NCBI GenBank assembly: GCA_036704125.1
Contig: DATNQI010000065.1
Location: 1 to 34,297 of the forward strand
Length of the DNA stretch: 34,297 nt
Direction: 5' to 3'
Source: Pantanalinema sp.
GTDB taxonomy: Bacteria; Cyanobacteriota; Sericytochromatia; S15B-MN24; UBA4093
The notes below the pieces were generated by a model. The model worked only from the letters and a program-made list of their open reading frames with translations. It did no database searches and had not been told where the DNA came from. Position 1 is the first letter of the stretch. Every line of letters begins with the position of its first letter. Shown here in pieces: positions 16,013 to 25,936 of this stretch. The position numbers were made by a program, and so were the translations under genes.

Positions 16013-17230
16013 GTGAAAGCCGTCGTATTTCACGGAGTGGGCGACATCCGACTCGACGAGGTGCCCGATCCTCGGATCGAGCAGCCGACAGACGCCGTCG
16101 TGCGGCTGACCGCAAGCGCCATCTGCGGGACGGACCTGCACATGGTTCGCGGCACCGTTTGCGGGATGAAGCCCGGGACCATCCTCGGCCACGAGGGCGT
16201 CGGGGTGATCGAGGAGCTGGGTTCGGACGTGCGCAACCTGAGCGTGGGCGATCGCGTGGTGATCCCCTCCACGATCGCCTGCGGGGCCTGCTCGTATTGC
16301 CGTGCGGGCTACCATTCCCAGTGCGACGTGGCGAACCCTCACGGCAACCTCGCCGGGACGGCGTTCTTCGGCGGCCCCGAAGGGAGCGGCCCCTTCCATG
16401 GCCTTCAGGCGGAGAAGGCCCGGATCCCCTTCGCCCACGCGGGGCTCATCAAGCTGCCGGATGAGGTGAGCGACGATCAGGCCATCTTGATCTCGGACAT
16501 CTTCCCCACGGCCTACTACGCCGCGGAGCTCGCCGAGATAAGGCCCGGCAACACGGTCGCGATCTTCGGTTGCGGGCCGGTCGGCCTGCTTGCGATCGTC
16601 TCGGCCAAGCTGCTCGGCGCCGGCCGGATCTTCGCGGTGGACTGCATCCCGTCGCGGCTCGCGCTCGCGCGCGCGCAGGGGGCCGAGGTCGTGGACTACG
16701 AGCAGGAGGACCCGGTGGAGGCCATCCGGCGCCTCACCAACGGGATCGGCGTGGACCGGGCCATCGACGCGGTCGGGGTCGATGCCAACCACTCCCACCA
16801 CGTGCCCGCCTCGGACGAGGTCGAGCGCCTGGAGCGCCTGTTCAAGCAGGAATTGCAGGAAGTCGCTCCGGGGGCCAACCCGCAGGCAGACAACTGGCAC
16901 CCGGGCGATGGGCCCTCCCAGGCCCTGATGTGGGCGGTCAAGGCCCTCGCCAAGGCCGGCACCCTGGGCATCGTCGGGGTGTACCCGGACACGGTGACCC
17001 GCTTTCCCATCGGCGAGGCCATGAACAAGAACCTCACGATCAAGATGGGCAACTGCCCGCACCGGCGCTACATCCCGGATCTTCTCGAGCTCGTTCGCAC
17101 CCGCGCCGTCGACCCGTGCCAGATCCTCAGCCACGAGAAACCCCTCGCGAACGCGATCGAAGCCTACAAGGCCTTCGACCGCCGCGAGCCCAGCTGGGTC
17201 AAGGTCGAGCTGGAGCCGACGAAGCGCTGA
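16013..17230 (+). CDS. zinc-dependent alcohol dehydrogenase, formaldehyde-dehydrogenase-like
   Basis: 405 aa from GTG 16013, fixed by AGGAGGTGG five bases upstream. Catalytic zinc ligands: C38 (AICGTD) and H60-E61 (LGHEGVG). Structural zinc cysteines: C90, C93, C96 and C104 in CGACSYCRAGYHSQC. The NAD(P)-binding glycine motif is FGCGPVGLLAI (about 183). The long insert before the C-terminus (about 262-302, with HSHHVPASDEVERLERLF) and the length over 390 residues resemble the glutathione-independent formaldehyde dehydrogenase branch rather than plain ADHs. Likely role: oxidation of a short aldehyde or alcohol with NAD. It appears monocistronic, and its physiological substrate is not evident from neighbours. 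Confidence 0.9.
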   Translation: MKAVVFHGVGDIRLDEVPDPRIEQPTDAVVRLTASAICGTDLHMVRGTVCGMKPGTILGHEGVGVIEELGSDVRNLSVGDRVVIPSTIACGACSYCRAGYHSQCDVANPHGNLAGTAFFGGPEGSGPFHGLQAEKARIPFAHAGLIKLPDEVSDDQAILISDIFPTAYYAAELAEIRPGNTVAIFGCGPVGLLAIVSAKLLGAGRIFAVDCIPSRLALARAQGAEVVDYEQEDPVEAIRRLTNGIGVDRAIDAVGVDANHSHHVPASDEVERLERLFKQELQEVAPGANPQADNWHPGDGPSQALMWAVKALAKAGTLGIVGVYPDTVTRFPIGEAMNKNLTIKMGNCPHRRYIPDLLELVRTRAVDPCQILSHEKPLANAIEAYKAFDRREPSWVKVELEPTKR

Positions 17231-17270
17231 TCCCCTCGGTCGGAGCGCGCGGATTCCTCGAGCCGGCGGA

Positions 17271-17276
17271 TATAAT
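17271..17276 (+). promoter_or_regulatory. candidate -10 box (TATAAT) of the antiporter gene
   Basis: A perfect TATAAT followed by GG, 35 bases before the GTG start at 17312, in an 81-base gap. The Shine-Dalgarno AAAGGA lies downstream. No good -35 is visible, as at the other TANAAT boxes in this window. Confidence 0.5.
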
Positions 17277-17311
17277 GGTTCGGCGCCTGCCCGGAAAGAA
17301 AGGACCTCCGC

Positions 17312-19138
17312 GTGCTCACGACCGCCCTGCTCTCCGTCGCCGCCCAGGCCGATCCCTCGGCGATGGGCGAATCGCTCGTCTTCGACATCGGCGTGTCCCT
17401 GCTCGTGGCGGGGCTGCTGGCCGCGCTGTTCACGCGCTTCAAGATCCCGACGATCGCAGCCTTCCTGTTCGCGGGGGTGTTCGTCGGGCCCCAGGTCACC
17501 GGGCTGGTCACGAGCAAGGCCAGCATCGAGACGATCGCGCACCTGGGCCTGGTCCTGCTGCTCTTCCTGATCGGCCTCGAGATCGACCTCAAGAAGCTGC
17601 TCTCGAGCGGCAAGACCCTCATCTGGACGGGGCTCTTGCAGTTCCCGCTGTGCGTGGCGTTCGGCTTCGGCGTCACACGGCTCCTGCAGCAGACGGGCTG
17701 GGCGGCCGTCCAGGGGCCCTTCACGCCCCTCTACCTCGGGTTCACCGTCGCGGCCTCCTCCACTCTGCTCATCGTCAAGCTCTTCCAGGAGAAGTACCAG
17801 CTCGACACCACGGTCGGCCGCCTGGTGCTCGGGCTCTTGATCTTCCAGGACCTCTGGGCGATGGTGGTGCTCGCCGTCCAGCCGAACTTTTCGCAGCCCG
17901 ATCTCCAGCCGGTGCTGCTGACGCTGCTCGGCATCGCGATCCTGGTCGCGATCGCCTCGCTCCTGGCGCGCTACGTGCTGCCCACGGCGTTTCACTGGAT
18001 CGCGCGATCGCCCGAGCTGATGCTCGTCACGGCGCTGGGCTGGTGCTTCGGGATCGGGCTGCTCGGGACCCACCTGGGCGGCATCCTGGGCATGGTCGGC
18101 ATCCACGCGCCCATCGCCGTCTCGCTCGAGATGGGCGCCCTCATCGCCGGGGCCACCATCGCCTCGTTCCCGTACAGCTACGAGGTGCTCACCAAGGTCA
18201 CCGCGGTGCGGGACTTCTTCGTCACGCTCTTCTTCGTCGGTCTGGGCATGGGGATCCCCAGGCCGGACGGGGCCGAGATCCTCTTGCTCGCCCTGCTCAT
18301 GGCGGGTCTTGCGATCCTCTCGCGCTACGTGATCTTCTTCCCGCTGCTCTACGCCACCGGCTTCGACCGCCGCGGCTCCAGCCTCACCTCGACGCGGATG
18401 GTCCCCATCTCCGAGTTCTGCCTGGTGATCGCCTACCTGGGGCTGAGCTTCGGGCACCTACCCCCCTCGACCGTGGGGGCCGTGATCTTCGCCTTCGTCC
18501 TCACGGCGCTCGTCTACCCGGCCCTCTTCCAGCACAGCGACGCCCTGTACCTGGGCATGGCGCCCTTGCTCACGCGCCTGGGCTTCAAGGCGCCCGCCAA
18601 CCAGAAGGACGCTCAGGCCCCGCACGAGGACCACGAGCTGGTCCTGCTCGGCTTCCACCGCATCGCCTCCTCCCTGTTCTGCGAGCTGGAGCAGTGCAAT
18701 CCCGAGCTGCTGAAGAAGACCCTCGTGGTGGACTTCAACGTGGCCCTGCACCCCGAGATCGTCCGGCGCGGGGCGACGGCCCACTACGGCGACATCGCAA
18801 ACCTCGAGACGCTCAGGCACGCCGGAGTCGACAAGGCCGGGATCATCCTCTGCACCATCCCGGACGACATCCTCAAGGGCACGACCAACCTGGCGCTCAC
18901 CAAGAGCCTGCGCGCCATGTGCCCCACGGCCACGATCATCACCAACGCCGTCCAGATGAGCGAGGTGAAGCCCCTCTACGAGGCGGGCGCCGACTACGTG
19001 TTCGTCCCGCGGGTGGATTCGGCGCGCAACCTGATGCCTGCCCTGGATGCGGCGGTCCTCGGGGCCATCGCGGCCTTCAAGGAGAGCCGGGAGTTCCAGA
19101 CGGGCAGGCTCGAGGAGCGACGCGAGGTCCTGACCTAG
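17312..19138 (+). CDS. CPA2-family monovalent cation/proton antiporter with TrkA-N-like domain (KefB-like)
   Basis: 608 aa. About twelve hydrophobic helices occupy residues 20-410, with CPA2 landmarks: IPTIAAFLFAGVFVGP (about 47-62), LGLVLLLFLIGLEIDLKKL (about 78-96) and VLGLLIFQDLWAMVVLA (about 173-189). The C-terminus (about 445-570) is an RCK/TrkA-N-like Rossmann domain: HELVLLGFHRIASSLF, VVDFNVALHPEIVRRGATAHYGD and IILCTIPDDILKGTTNLALT. The usual GxGxxG is degenerate (LGFHRIA). The family exchanges K+ or Na+ for H+ across the inner membrane under nucleotide or redox control. The start is GTG after AAAGGA. The TAG stop shares a CTAG with the convergent kinase. Confidence 0.9.
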   Translation: MLTTALLSVAAQADPSAMGESLVFDIGVSLLVAGLLAALFTRFKIPTIAAFLFAGVFVGPQVTGLVTSKASIETIAHLGLVLLLFLIGLEIDLKKLLSSGKTLIWTGLLQFPLCVAFGFGVTRLLQQTGWAAVQGPFTPLYLGFTVAASSTLLIVKLFQEKYQLDTTVGRLVLGLLIFQDLWAMVVLAVQPNFSQPDLQPVLLTLLGIAILVAIASLLARYVLPTAFHWIARSPELMLVTALGWCFGIGLLGTHLGGILGMVGIHAPIAVSLEMGALIAGATIASFPYSYEVLTKVTAVRDFFVTLFFVGLGMGIPRPDGAEILLLALLMAGLAILSRYVIFFPLLYATGFDRRGSSLTSTRMVPISEFCLVIAYLGLSFGHLPPSTVGAVIFAFVLTALVYPALFQHSDALYLGMAPLLTRLGFKAPANQKDAQAPHEDHELVLLGFHRIASSLFCELEQCNPELLKKTLVVDFNVALHPEIVRRGATAHYGDIANLETLRHAGVDKAGIILCTIPDDILKGTTNLALTKSLRAMCPTATIITNAVQMSEVKPLYEAGADYVFVPRVDSARNLMPALDAAVLGAIAAFKESREFQTGRLEERREVLT

Positions 19139-20691
19139 CACTCCCCTACGGGAAGGCGGTACCAGAAGGTGCTGCCCTTCCCCTTTTCGCTGCGCACCCC
19201 GATGGTCCCGCCGTGGGCGTCGACGATCGTCTTGCTGATGGAGAGCCCGAGGCCGATCCCGCCCGCCTCGCGCGTGGTGCTCATGTCGAGCTGCTGGAAG
19301 CGCTTGAACAGCCTGGGGATGGCCTCGGCATCGATGCCCTCGCCCGTGTCCGCGACCTCGGTGAGCAGGCTCCCCTCCTCGAGGCGCGCCGCGATCCGGA
19401 TCTTGCCGCCCGCGGGGGTGAACTTGATGCCGTTCTCCACCAGGTTGCCCAGCACCTGGATGATGCGCTGCCCGTCGATGCAGACCACCCGAGGCACCTG
19501 CACGTCGCATTCGAGGGCGATGCCCTTCTGCGCGGCCAGCGGTTTCAGGCTCGACACCGCCTCGTCCACCACCGGCTCGTAGCGTGTCTCGGATGGAGCG
19601 ATACGGAACGCCCCGGCCGCCATCTGGCTCATGTCGAGCAGGTTCTTGACCTGTGCCAGCATGCGCTCGGCACCGGTCAACATCTTGCCGACGTACTCGT
19701 GCTGCTCCGCGTTCAACTTGCCGGCGAGCTCGTCCTGCAGGATGCTTCCGAAGCCCATGATGAAGTTGAGCGGCGTGCGCAGCTCGTGGCTTATCACCGA
19801 CAGGAACTCGTCCTTGTAGCGATCGGCTTGCTTCAGGGCCTCGATCTGCTCGGCGGCCTCCAGCTCGGCCTGCCTGCGCTCGGTCAGGTCCCGCGTCACC
19901 TTGGCGAACCCGAGCAGGTGGCCCTCGTCGTCCCTAACGGCAGTGATGACGACCTCCGCCCAGAAGCGCGAGGCGTCCTTGCGCACCCGCCATCCCACGT
20001 CCACGACGTGGCCGCGCGCTTCGGCCGCTTTCAGGAGCTCTCGGGGCAAGCCGGCGTGGATGGCCTCGGGCGTGTAGAAGCGCTCGTGGCTCCGGCCGAT
20101 GATCTCGCCGGCGCGGTAGCCCTTCAGGCGCTTGGCGCCTTCGTTCCAGGTCAGCACGAAACCCATGGGATCCAGCATGAAGATGGCGTAGTCCACCACG
20201 CTCTTGACGAGCAGGTCGAACTGAAAGAAGCGATCCTTCGCCCCCTTCCTCCGGGTGAACACGCGGCAAGCTGCCTCCTGGACCCTGGTGAGATCCGCGT
20301 CAAGCGCGAGGACGATCGCCACGGCCGTCTGGCTATCCGGTGCGAAGCCGGGGACGAAGCTCGTGAGGGCTTGCCTGCGCGCAGCGAAGAAGAGCACGAG
20401 ATCGCCCGGCTCGATGAGCTCCTCGAGGATCCCCGGATCATGGGCGGGTCCCCGGCGGCACAGGCGCCCTGCCATCCTCTCGCGCAGCTCGCCGGCGTAG
20501 AGCGCGTCGAGCAGGCTCGCGAGGTCCGCTTCCATCCACTCCAGCAGCTCGGCCTCGGAGAGATGGGCGAGCTGCCGCAAGATCGGCACCTTCAGCGCCA
20601 TGGCGCGCCGGAGCTGCTCAGCCGCCAGCTCCTGAAGGCGATCGCGCTTCAGGTAAGCGGCAAAGTCACGGAGGAGGCTGGTTTGCGTCAT
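19135..20691 (-). CDS. PAS-domain sensor histidine kinase (orphan)
   Basis: 518 aa with no membrane helix. Residues 1-155 are an alpha-helical N-terminal region of unclear family, possibly a globin-like or RsbR-like sensor (uncertain). A PAS domain follows (about 158-275, with WNEGAKRLKGYRAGEIIGR and VTRDLTERRQAELE). HisKA has H302 in VISHELRTPLNFIMGFGSIL. HATPase_c has NLVENGIKFTPAGG, DTGEGI and [12 protein letters not shown]. It starts 31 bases after another kinase on the same strand, so the two are probably co-transcribed. No response regulator is present in the window. Its TAG stop overlaps the antiporter stop in a shared CTAG. Confidence 0.91.
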   Translation of the reverse strand: MTQTSLLRDFAAYLKRDRLQELAAEQLRRAMALKVPILRQLAHLSEAELLEWMEADLASLLDALYAGELRERMAGRLCRRGPAHDPGILEELIEPGDLVLFFAARRQALTSFVPGFAPDSQTAVAIVLALDADLTRVQEAACRVFTRRKGAKDRFFQFDLLVKSVVDYAIFMLDPMGFVLTWNEGAKRLKGYRAGEIIGRSHERFYTPEAIHAGLPRELLKAAEARGHVVDVGWRVRKDASRFWAEVVITAVRDDEGHLLGFAKVTRDLTERRQAELEAAEQIEALKQADRYKDEFLSVISHELRTPLNFIMGFGSILQDELAGKLNAEQHEYVGKMLTGAERMLAQVKNLLDMSQMAAGAFRIAPSETRYEPVVDEAVSSLKPLAAQKGIALECDVQVPRVVCIDGQRIIQVLGNLVENGIKFTPAGGKIRIAARLEEGSLLTEVADTGEGIDAEAIPRLFKRFQQLDMSTTREAGGIGLGLSISKTIVDAHGGTIGVRSEKGKGSTFWYRLPVGEC

Positions 20692-20722
20692 GGCGGCATT
20701 GTCTCACCACCCCCGGCGCGAA

Positions 20723-22789
20723 TCAAAGAGCGAGCGGAAGTTCGTCCCTCGGCGACGCCTGCGGGAAGATGACCCGGAAGGTCGATCCCGCGCCTTCGTC
20801 GCTCTCGACCTCGATGCGCCCCCCCTGGGCCTCGACGATCCCCTTCACGTAGGCGAGCCCGATGCCGCTTCCCTTCTCGCGTTGCACCTCCTGGCGATCC
20901 GAGCGGTAGAACTGCTCGAAGAGGTGAGCCTTGTCCTGCTGCGTGAGGCCGATCCCGGTGTCCTGGACCTCGATCGCGACGCATTCCCCCGCCGCGCGGG
21001 CCCGGATGGTGATCGATCCGGCTTCCTGGGTGTACTTGATCGCGTTGGAGACGAGGTTGTTCATGACCTGCTGGAAGCGATCGGGATCGGCCAGGATCGC
21101 GGGCAACTCGCTCGGAAGCGAGGCGTCTATCCGGAGGCCCTTGTGCTCGGCGAGGGGCCGAAAGAAGGTCACCAGGGCGGGAATCGCCTCAAAGAGATCG
21201 ATCGGCTGCAAGTGCAGCTGGATCCGGCCGGTCTGCAAGCGGGCATACTCGAGCAGCTCCTCGAGCATCGTCTCCATCTGGCTGCACGCGGCGAGGATCT
21301 GATCCGTGTACTCCCGCTCGGCCTCGTCCTGGGGATGCGCGCCCTCCTGGAGCAGCTCGGCGTAGCCCATGATGGCGGTGATCGGGATGCGCAGGTCGTG
21401 GCTGATGACGTTCAGGAAGTTGGCGCGCAGCTGGTCGAGGCGGCGAAGGTTCTCGACCGTCGCGCCCATGTCCAGGTTGGCGAGGAAGAGCTCCTTGCGC
21501 TTGGTCTCCAGCTGCTGGATGGTGCTGGAGATGGTTTGAACGTACTGCGCCAGCGCCGTGCCGAAGCGGTCCCGGTCGCTGCGCGGGGCGATCGCGACGC
21601 CGAGATCGCCCTGGGCGACCTGCGAGAGGGCGTCGGACATGGCGACCAGGTAGCGCCGCGCCTCCTGGAAGGCGCGCGTCAACCTCGCGAACTCGTCCTC
21701 CCCCGTGACCGTCTCGGTGAGCGGGAACAGCTCCTGGACCGTATCGACGTCGCCCTCTGAGATCGCCTTGCCCGCCCTGGCCAGCCGCTCGACGGGGCGC
21801 ACGGCCGAGGCGATGAGCGAGTAGATCAGCACCACGATCATGGCCAGTCCGAGCGCCCCGATGACGGCGAGCAGCTGTAGCAGGCGGTAAACGGGCGCGA
21901 GGATCTCCGAGCGATCCACCAGCATGGCGAGCGTCCATCCGCCCGGCTGGATCGGAGCCGAGAACATCCAGCTGGGATGCCGGTTGAAGGGATTGGTCAC
22001 GGCCCTGAAATCCGGCCCGGGGGCACCCACCAGGTGCCGGAAGATGCGCGCCTGCTCGGGAAACTGGTCGAGCGATCGCGTCAGCAGTCGTGGGTCAGGA
22101 GCCGTCACGTAGCGCCCTTGCGGGCTGAACATGACGAACATGGCCGAGGCGAAGGGCCTGCTGTTCCGCAACTGCCGCTCGAACAGGCTGAGGCTGCGGT
22201 CGACGCCCGTCACCCCCTTGAACGCTCCGTCGATGACGATGGCGCACCCGTATGAGCTCTGCAGCTCGTTGTTGTAGAAGTAGGGCTCCGTGACGTGACA
22301 GGCCTTGTTGCGCTCGACGGCCCCCCACAGGCCGAAGGCGAGGGTCTCGGCGTCGGTCGCAACCCCGAGCTTCAGCCCCTGTGGGCTGGGGTTCCAGTAG
22401 GGGAGGAAGCGCCCGCTCCCGGGGTCACCTCCGGGCTTCCCCTTCCACCGGCGGTCCTGCCCGTCTCCGTTCGCCGTGTACAGCGTCCAGGTGCCGAAAT
22501 ACGCGGGGTTGGCGACCTTCAGGTCGTAGAGGTACTTGAGCGTCTGCTCGCGGTGGCCGTAGCCGACCGATGCCTGGTAGACCGCCATGCTCCTGGCCAG
22601 CGTCAGGGACTCCTGGTTGATCGCGGCGACCTGCTGGGCCAGGGTCGCCACGGCGCTGTGGCCATAGCGAATCGTGTCCTTGAGCTTCGTGGGCAACACG
22701 TTGAGGCCGACCGCCAGGATGAGGGCCGCGATCAAGGCGCTGACGGCGACGCCGACGCGCAGGGTAATCTTCGACTTGACGCTGCGCAT
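20723..22789 (-). CDS. membrane sensor histidine kinase with Cache-type periplasmic domain and HAMP
   Basis: 688 aa. A transmembrane helix (about 10-30) is followed by a large extracytoplasmic domain (about 35-300). That domain has dCache-like features: ACHVTEPYFYNNELQSSYG, then AIVIDGAFKGVTGVDRSLSLF. A second helix (about 303-327), HAMP (about 328-385) and a second HAMP-like or linker region (about 386-440) follow. HisKA has H464 in VISHDLRIPITAIMGYAELL, and HATPase_c has NNLVSNAIKYTQEAG, DTGIGL and GSGIGLAYVKG. Such Cache domains bind small metabolites, but the ligand is unknown. The ATG has GAGGGGG upstream. It is the first gene of a two-kinase unit and lies 192 bases divergent from the glycoside hydrolase. 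Confidence 0.92.
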   Translation of the reverse strand: MRSVKSKITLRVGVAVSALIAALILAVGLNVLPTKLKDTIRYGHSAVATLAQQVAAINQESLTLARSMAVYQASVGYGHREQTLKYLYDLKVANPAYFGTWTLYTANGDGQDRRWKGKPGGDPGSGRFLPYWNPSPQGLKLGVATDAETLAFGLWGAVERNKACHVTEPYFYNNELQSSYGCAIVIDGAFKGVTGVDRSLSLFERQLRNSRPFASAMFVMFSPQGRYVTAPDPRLLTRSLDQFPEQARIFRHLVGAPGPDFRAVTNPFNRHPSWMFSAPIQPGGWTLAMLVDRSEILAPVYRLLQLLAVIGALGLAMIVVLIYSLIASAVRPVERLARAGKAISEGDVDTVQELFPLTETVTGEDEFARLTRAFQEARRYLVAMSDALSQVAQGDLGVAIAPRSDRDRFGTALAQYVQTISSTIQQLETKRKELFLANLDMGATVENLRRLDQLRANFLNVISHDLRIPITAIMGYAELLQEGAHPQDEAEREYTDQILAACSQMETMLEELLEYARLQTGRIQLHLQPIDLFEAIPALVTFFRPLAEHKGLRIDASLPSELPAILADPDRFQQVMNNLVSNAIKYTQEAGSITIRARAAGECVAIEVQDTGIGLTQQDKAHLFEQFYRSDRQEVQREKGSGIGLAYVKGIVEAQGGRIEVESDEGAGSTFRVIFPQASPRDELPLAL

Positions 22790-22981
22790 GCCCCCTCAAC
22801 TCTGCCACTCCGGCAGCTCGGTCGGAGGACGCGGTCGGAGCCCCCCGAGCCCCATCGTAGCACTGTGCCCTCCCCATGCCTTCCCCCTCGCAGTAGAAGC
22901 GGGGGAGCAACCCATCTCAAATCAAGTCTTGGCGGGTAAGTAAGGGCGATTGGACCGGTCAAGCTCCAGGAGGCCATCGTC

Positions 22982-24424
22982 TTGAAACATCGCGCCCGCT
23001 TTCTCGCCCTGCTGATCCTCGGCGCGGGAGGCATCGCCGCTTGCGGCACCGACTTGCCACGTCCCATTCTCCCTGAAGGGATTCCCGACGCACCCTCGAG
23101 TGCCGGCGTAGGACCCGTCGTCCCTGGAAACGCGCCCGGCGTTCATGAGGTCGCCGGAACCCTGTTCGGCAACGAAAGCGTGCCGCGCGGCAGCGACAAC
23201 ACCCATGCGGCAGGCTACGCCCTCATGCGGGACCTCGGCATGACCACCATCCGCGAAGGCTGGAACTGGCGAAACGTCGAGGTCGGCAAGCACCAGTACG
23301 TGTCGTGGATGGACTACTTCGACCAGAAAGCGGCCACCTTCGCTCAGATGGGAGTCAAGGTCCAGGCCATGGTGACCGACACCCCCGACTGGGCGTCGTC
23401 GGATCCCAGGTACGCCTCCAGGACCGGCTGGGACGAGGCCTCTCTCGGGCGGTATACCGTGCCTGCAGGCCTGGGGGATCCCGTCTTCGCGGACGGCACG
23501 GACATCTACAAGCCCGGCGTCAAGGCAAACCCCGGCAACTACTACGCCGCGTACATGTTCGACATGGTCACGCGCTACAAGGGCAAGATCCATTACTGGC
23601 AGGCCTGGAACGAGCCAGACTTCCCCTCGGGGGACCTCACGGCCGGCACGACGTCGAACGGCAGCAACCGCTACTGGACGGGTTCGGTCGACGACTACGT
23701 CCGGCTCCTGAAGGTCAGCCACGTCATCGTGAAGGGCATCGACTCCGAGGCAAAGGTCACCCTTGGCGGCCTCGGCCACGAGAAGTACCTCGCCGGAATC
23801 ATCGACCGCGGGGGGGCCGCCTACTTCGACGTGGTCGACTTCCACGCCTACGGGTCCGACAAGCGCACCTCGAACGGCGTCCTGAATTCCGACTGGGGCT
23901 TTCTGGGACGGTATCGGGCCATGAAGCAGGTGCTTCTGGCCAAGGGGGTGAAGGGCAAGACCTTCGGGTGCTCCGAGACGGGCTTCACCGCCGACAACCC
24001 GTCGGAGCAGGCCAGCTACGTGGGCAAGCTCTTCGCCACGGCCGCAGCGCAAGGCGACATCGAGACCGTGCAGTGGGCGGTCTTCGCCAACCCGGGCTTC
24101 GGCAACATCGGCCTGATCGACAAGGCCACCCTGTCCCAGAAGACCCAGGGCTACCACGCCTACAAGTTCGCAGCCGACCAGTTGTCCGGCGCGGTCCCCG
24201 TGTCAGAGGTCCGGGCGAGCGGGGTGGAGGGCTACCAGTTCCGGCGCAGGGACGGCAAGGCGCTCTACGTGGTCTGGACGAGCGCGGGCACTGCCCGCCT
24301 CACCCTGCCCATGGCCCGGGCCCAGGTGCTCGACAAGACCGGCCACACGCTCGGTGCCACGATCGAAGCAGGAAAGCTGGCCCTCGACGTGACCTCGGAT
24401 CCCACGTTCGTCGTTGGAGGCTGA
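22982..24424 (+). CDS. lipoprotein glycoside hydrolase (clan GH-A, GH39/GH5-like)
   Basis: 480 aa from a TTG start with AGGAGG eight bases upstream. The lipoprotein signal ends at C21 (GAGGIAACG), so the enzyme is membrane-anchored outside the cytoplasm. The TIM-barrel acid/base Glu is E211 in YWQAWNEPDFP. The nucleophile candidate is E332 in FGCSETGFTADNPS. Between them lies DVVDFHAYGSDK. These match clan GH-A retaining beta-glycosidases, but the exact family and substrate cannot be named by eye. A short beta-rich C-terminal domain (about 390-480) may be an accessory module. It is monocistronic and converges with ywbE after 15 bases. Confidence 0.85.
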   Translation: MKHRARFLALLILGAGGIAACGTDLPRPILPEGIPDAPSSAGVGPVVPGNAPGVHEVAGTLFGNESVPRGSDNTHAAGYALMRDLGMTTIREGWNWRNVEVGKHQYVSWMDYFDQKAATFAQMGVKVQAMVTDTPDWASSDPRYASRTGWDEASLGRYTVPAGLGDPVFADGTDIYKPGVKANPGNYYAAYMFDMVTRYKGKIHYWQAWNEPDFPSGDLTAGTTSNGSNRYWTGSVDDYVRLLKVSHVIVKGIDSEAKVTLGGLGHEKYLAGIIDRGGAAYFDVVDFHAYGSDKRTSNGVLNSDWGFLGRYRAMKQVLLAKGVKGKTFGCSETGFTADNPSEQASYVGKLFATAAAQGDIETVQWAVFANPGFGNIGLIDKATLSQKTQGYHAYKFAADQLSGAVPVSEVRASGVEGYQFRRRDGKALYVVWTSAGTARLTLPMARAQVLDKTGHTLGATIEAGKLALDVTSDPTFVVGG

Positions 24425-24439
24425 GGGCTGGCGCGAGGC

Positions 24440-24631
24440 TCAGTAGATTTCCTTCACCCGTCCGACCTGACCGTCGGTCAATCGCACCTTGATGCCGTGG
24501 GGATGAAAGGGGGACTTGGTGAGGATGTCCGCGACCACGCCGCGCGTGATCCGGTTGGTACGCTGATCGGCCTTGAGGACGATGCCCACCTCGAGGCCTG
24601 CTTTGATGTCTTGGCGATCCTGTCCGGCCAT
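24440..24631 (-). CDS. ywbE: YwbE family protein (DUF2196)
   Basis: 63 aa, the normal size. The family signature is almost complete: LEVGIVLKADQRTNRITRG (about 13-31), DILTKSPFHPHGIKVRLTDG and VGRVKEIY at the C-terminus. It is a small beta-rich domain of unknown biochemical role, widespread in bacteria and some archaea. The ATG has GGAGGACCCC upstream. It lies downstream of the deoxyhypusine-synthase-like gene on the same strand, but a strong hairpin separates the two. Confidence 0.92.
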   Translation of the reverse strand: MAGQDRQDIKAGLEVGIVLKADQRTNRITRGVVADILTKSPFHPHGIKVRLTDGQVGRVKEIY

Positions 24632-24664
24632 GGGGTCCTCCGATGATCGTTGAAGCGCAGAGGA

Positions 24665-24698
24665 GCGCGACGCCCCACCCGGAGGTGAGGCGTCGCGC
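24665..24698 (-). terminator. strong hairpin after the deoxyhypusine-synthase-like gene
   Basis: GCGCGACGCC (24665-24674) pairs perfectly with GGCGTCGCGC (24689-24698). Inside, CACC (24676-24679) pairs with GGTG (24684-24687) across a single C/A mismatch, leaving a four-base loop. It lies 19 bases past the stop codon at 24717. There is no clear U-tract, so it may be a processing or stability hairpin rather than a classical intrinsic terminator. Confidence 0.6.
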
Positions 24699-24716
24699 CG
24701 AGACCTTGAATCCCCC

Positions 24717-25739
<1,023 letters not shown>

Positions 25740-25936
25740 GTGGCCCTCCTGCGACAAAAGGTGTGAAATCGGTCGGGCGGCACCATCATAGAACGGACGC
25801 CACCCGAGGACGCCCTACGGTCGCGACTGTGGAGTCGCTCCGCCATCGGCACGTTGGGTGGCTATTCCATGTGTAGCACGAACGCCTGGGATCGTGTCAA
25901 CGCCGCCCACCAGGTCGAGAGCAAAAGCGCGGCCGA

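Noticed and set aside
16570-20772. Very long open frame (about 1400 codons) on the plus strand
   Set aside because: It runs through the dehydrogenase, antiporter and kinase genes in another frame. Composition is Arg/Gly/Pro-rich and no domain is recognisable. It is an artefact of high GC and strong codon bias.
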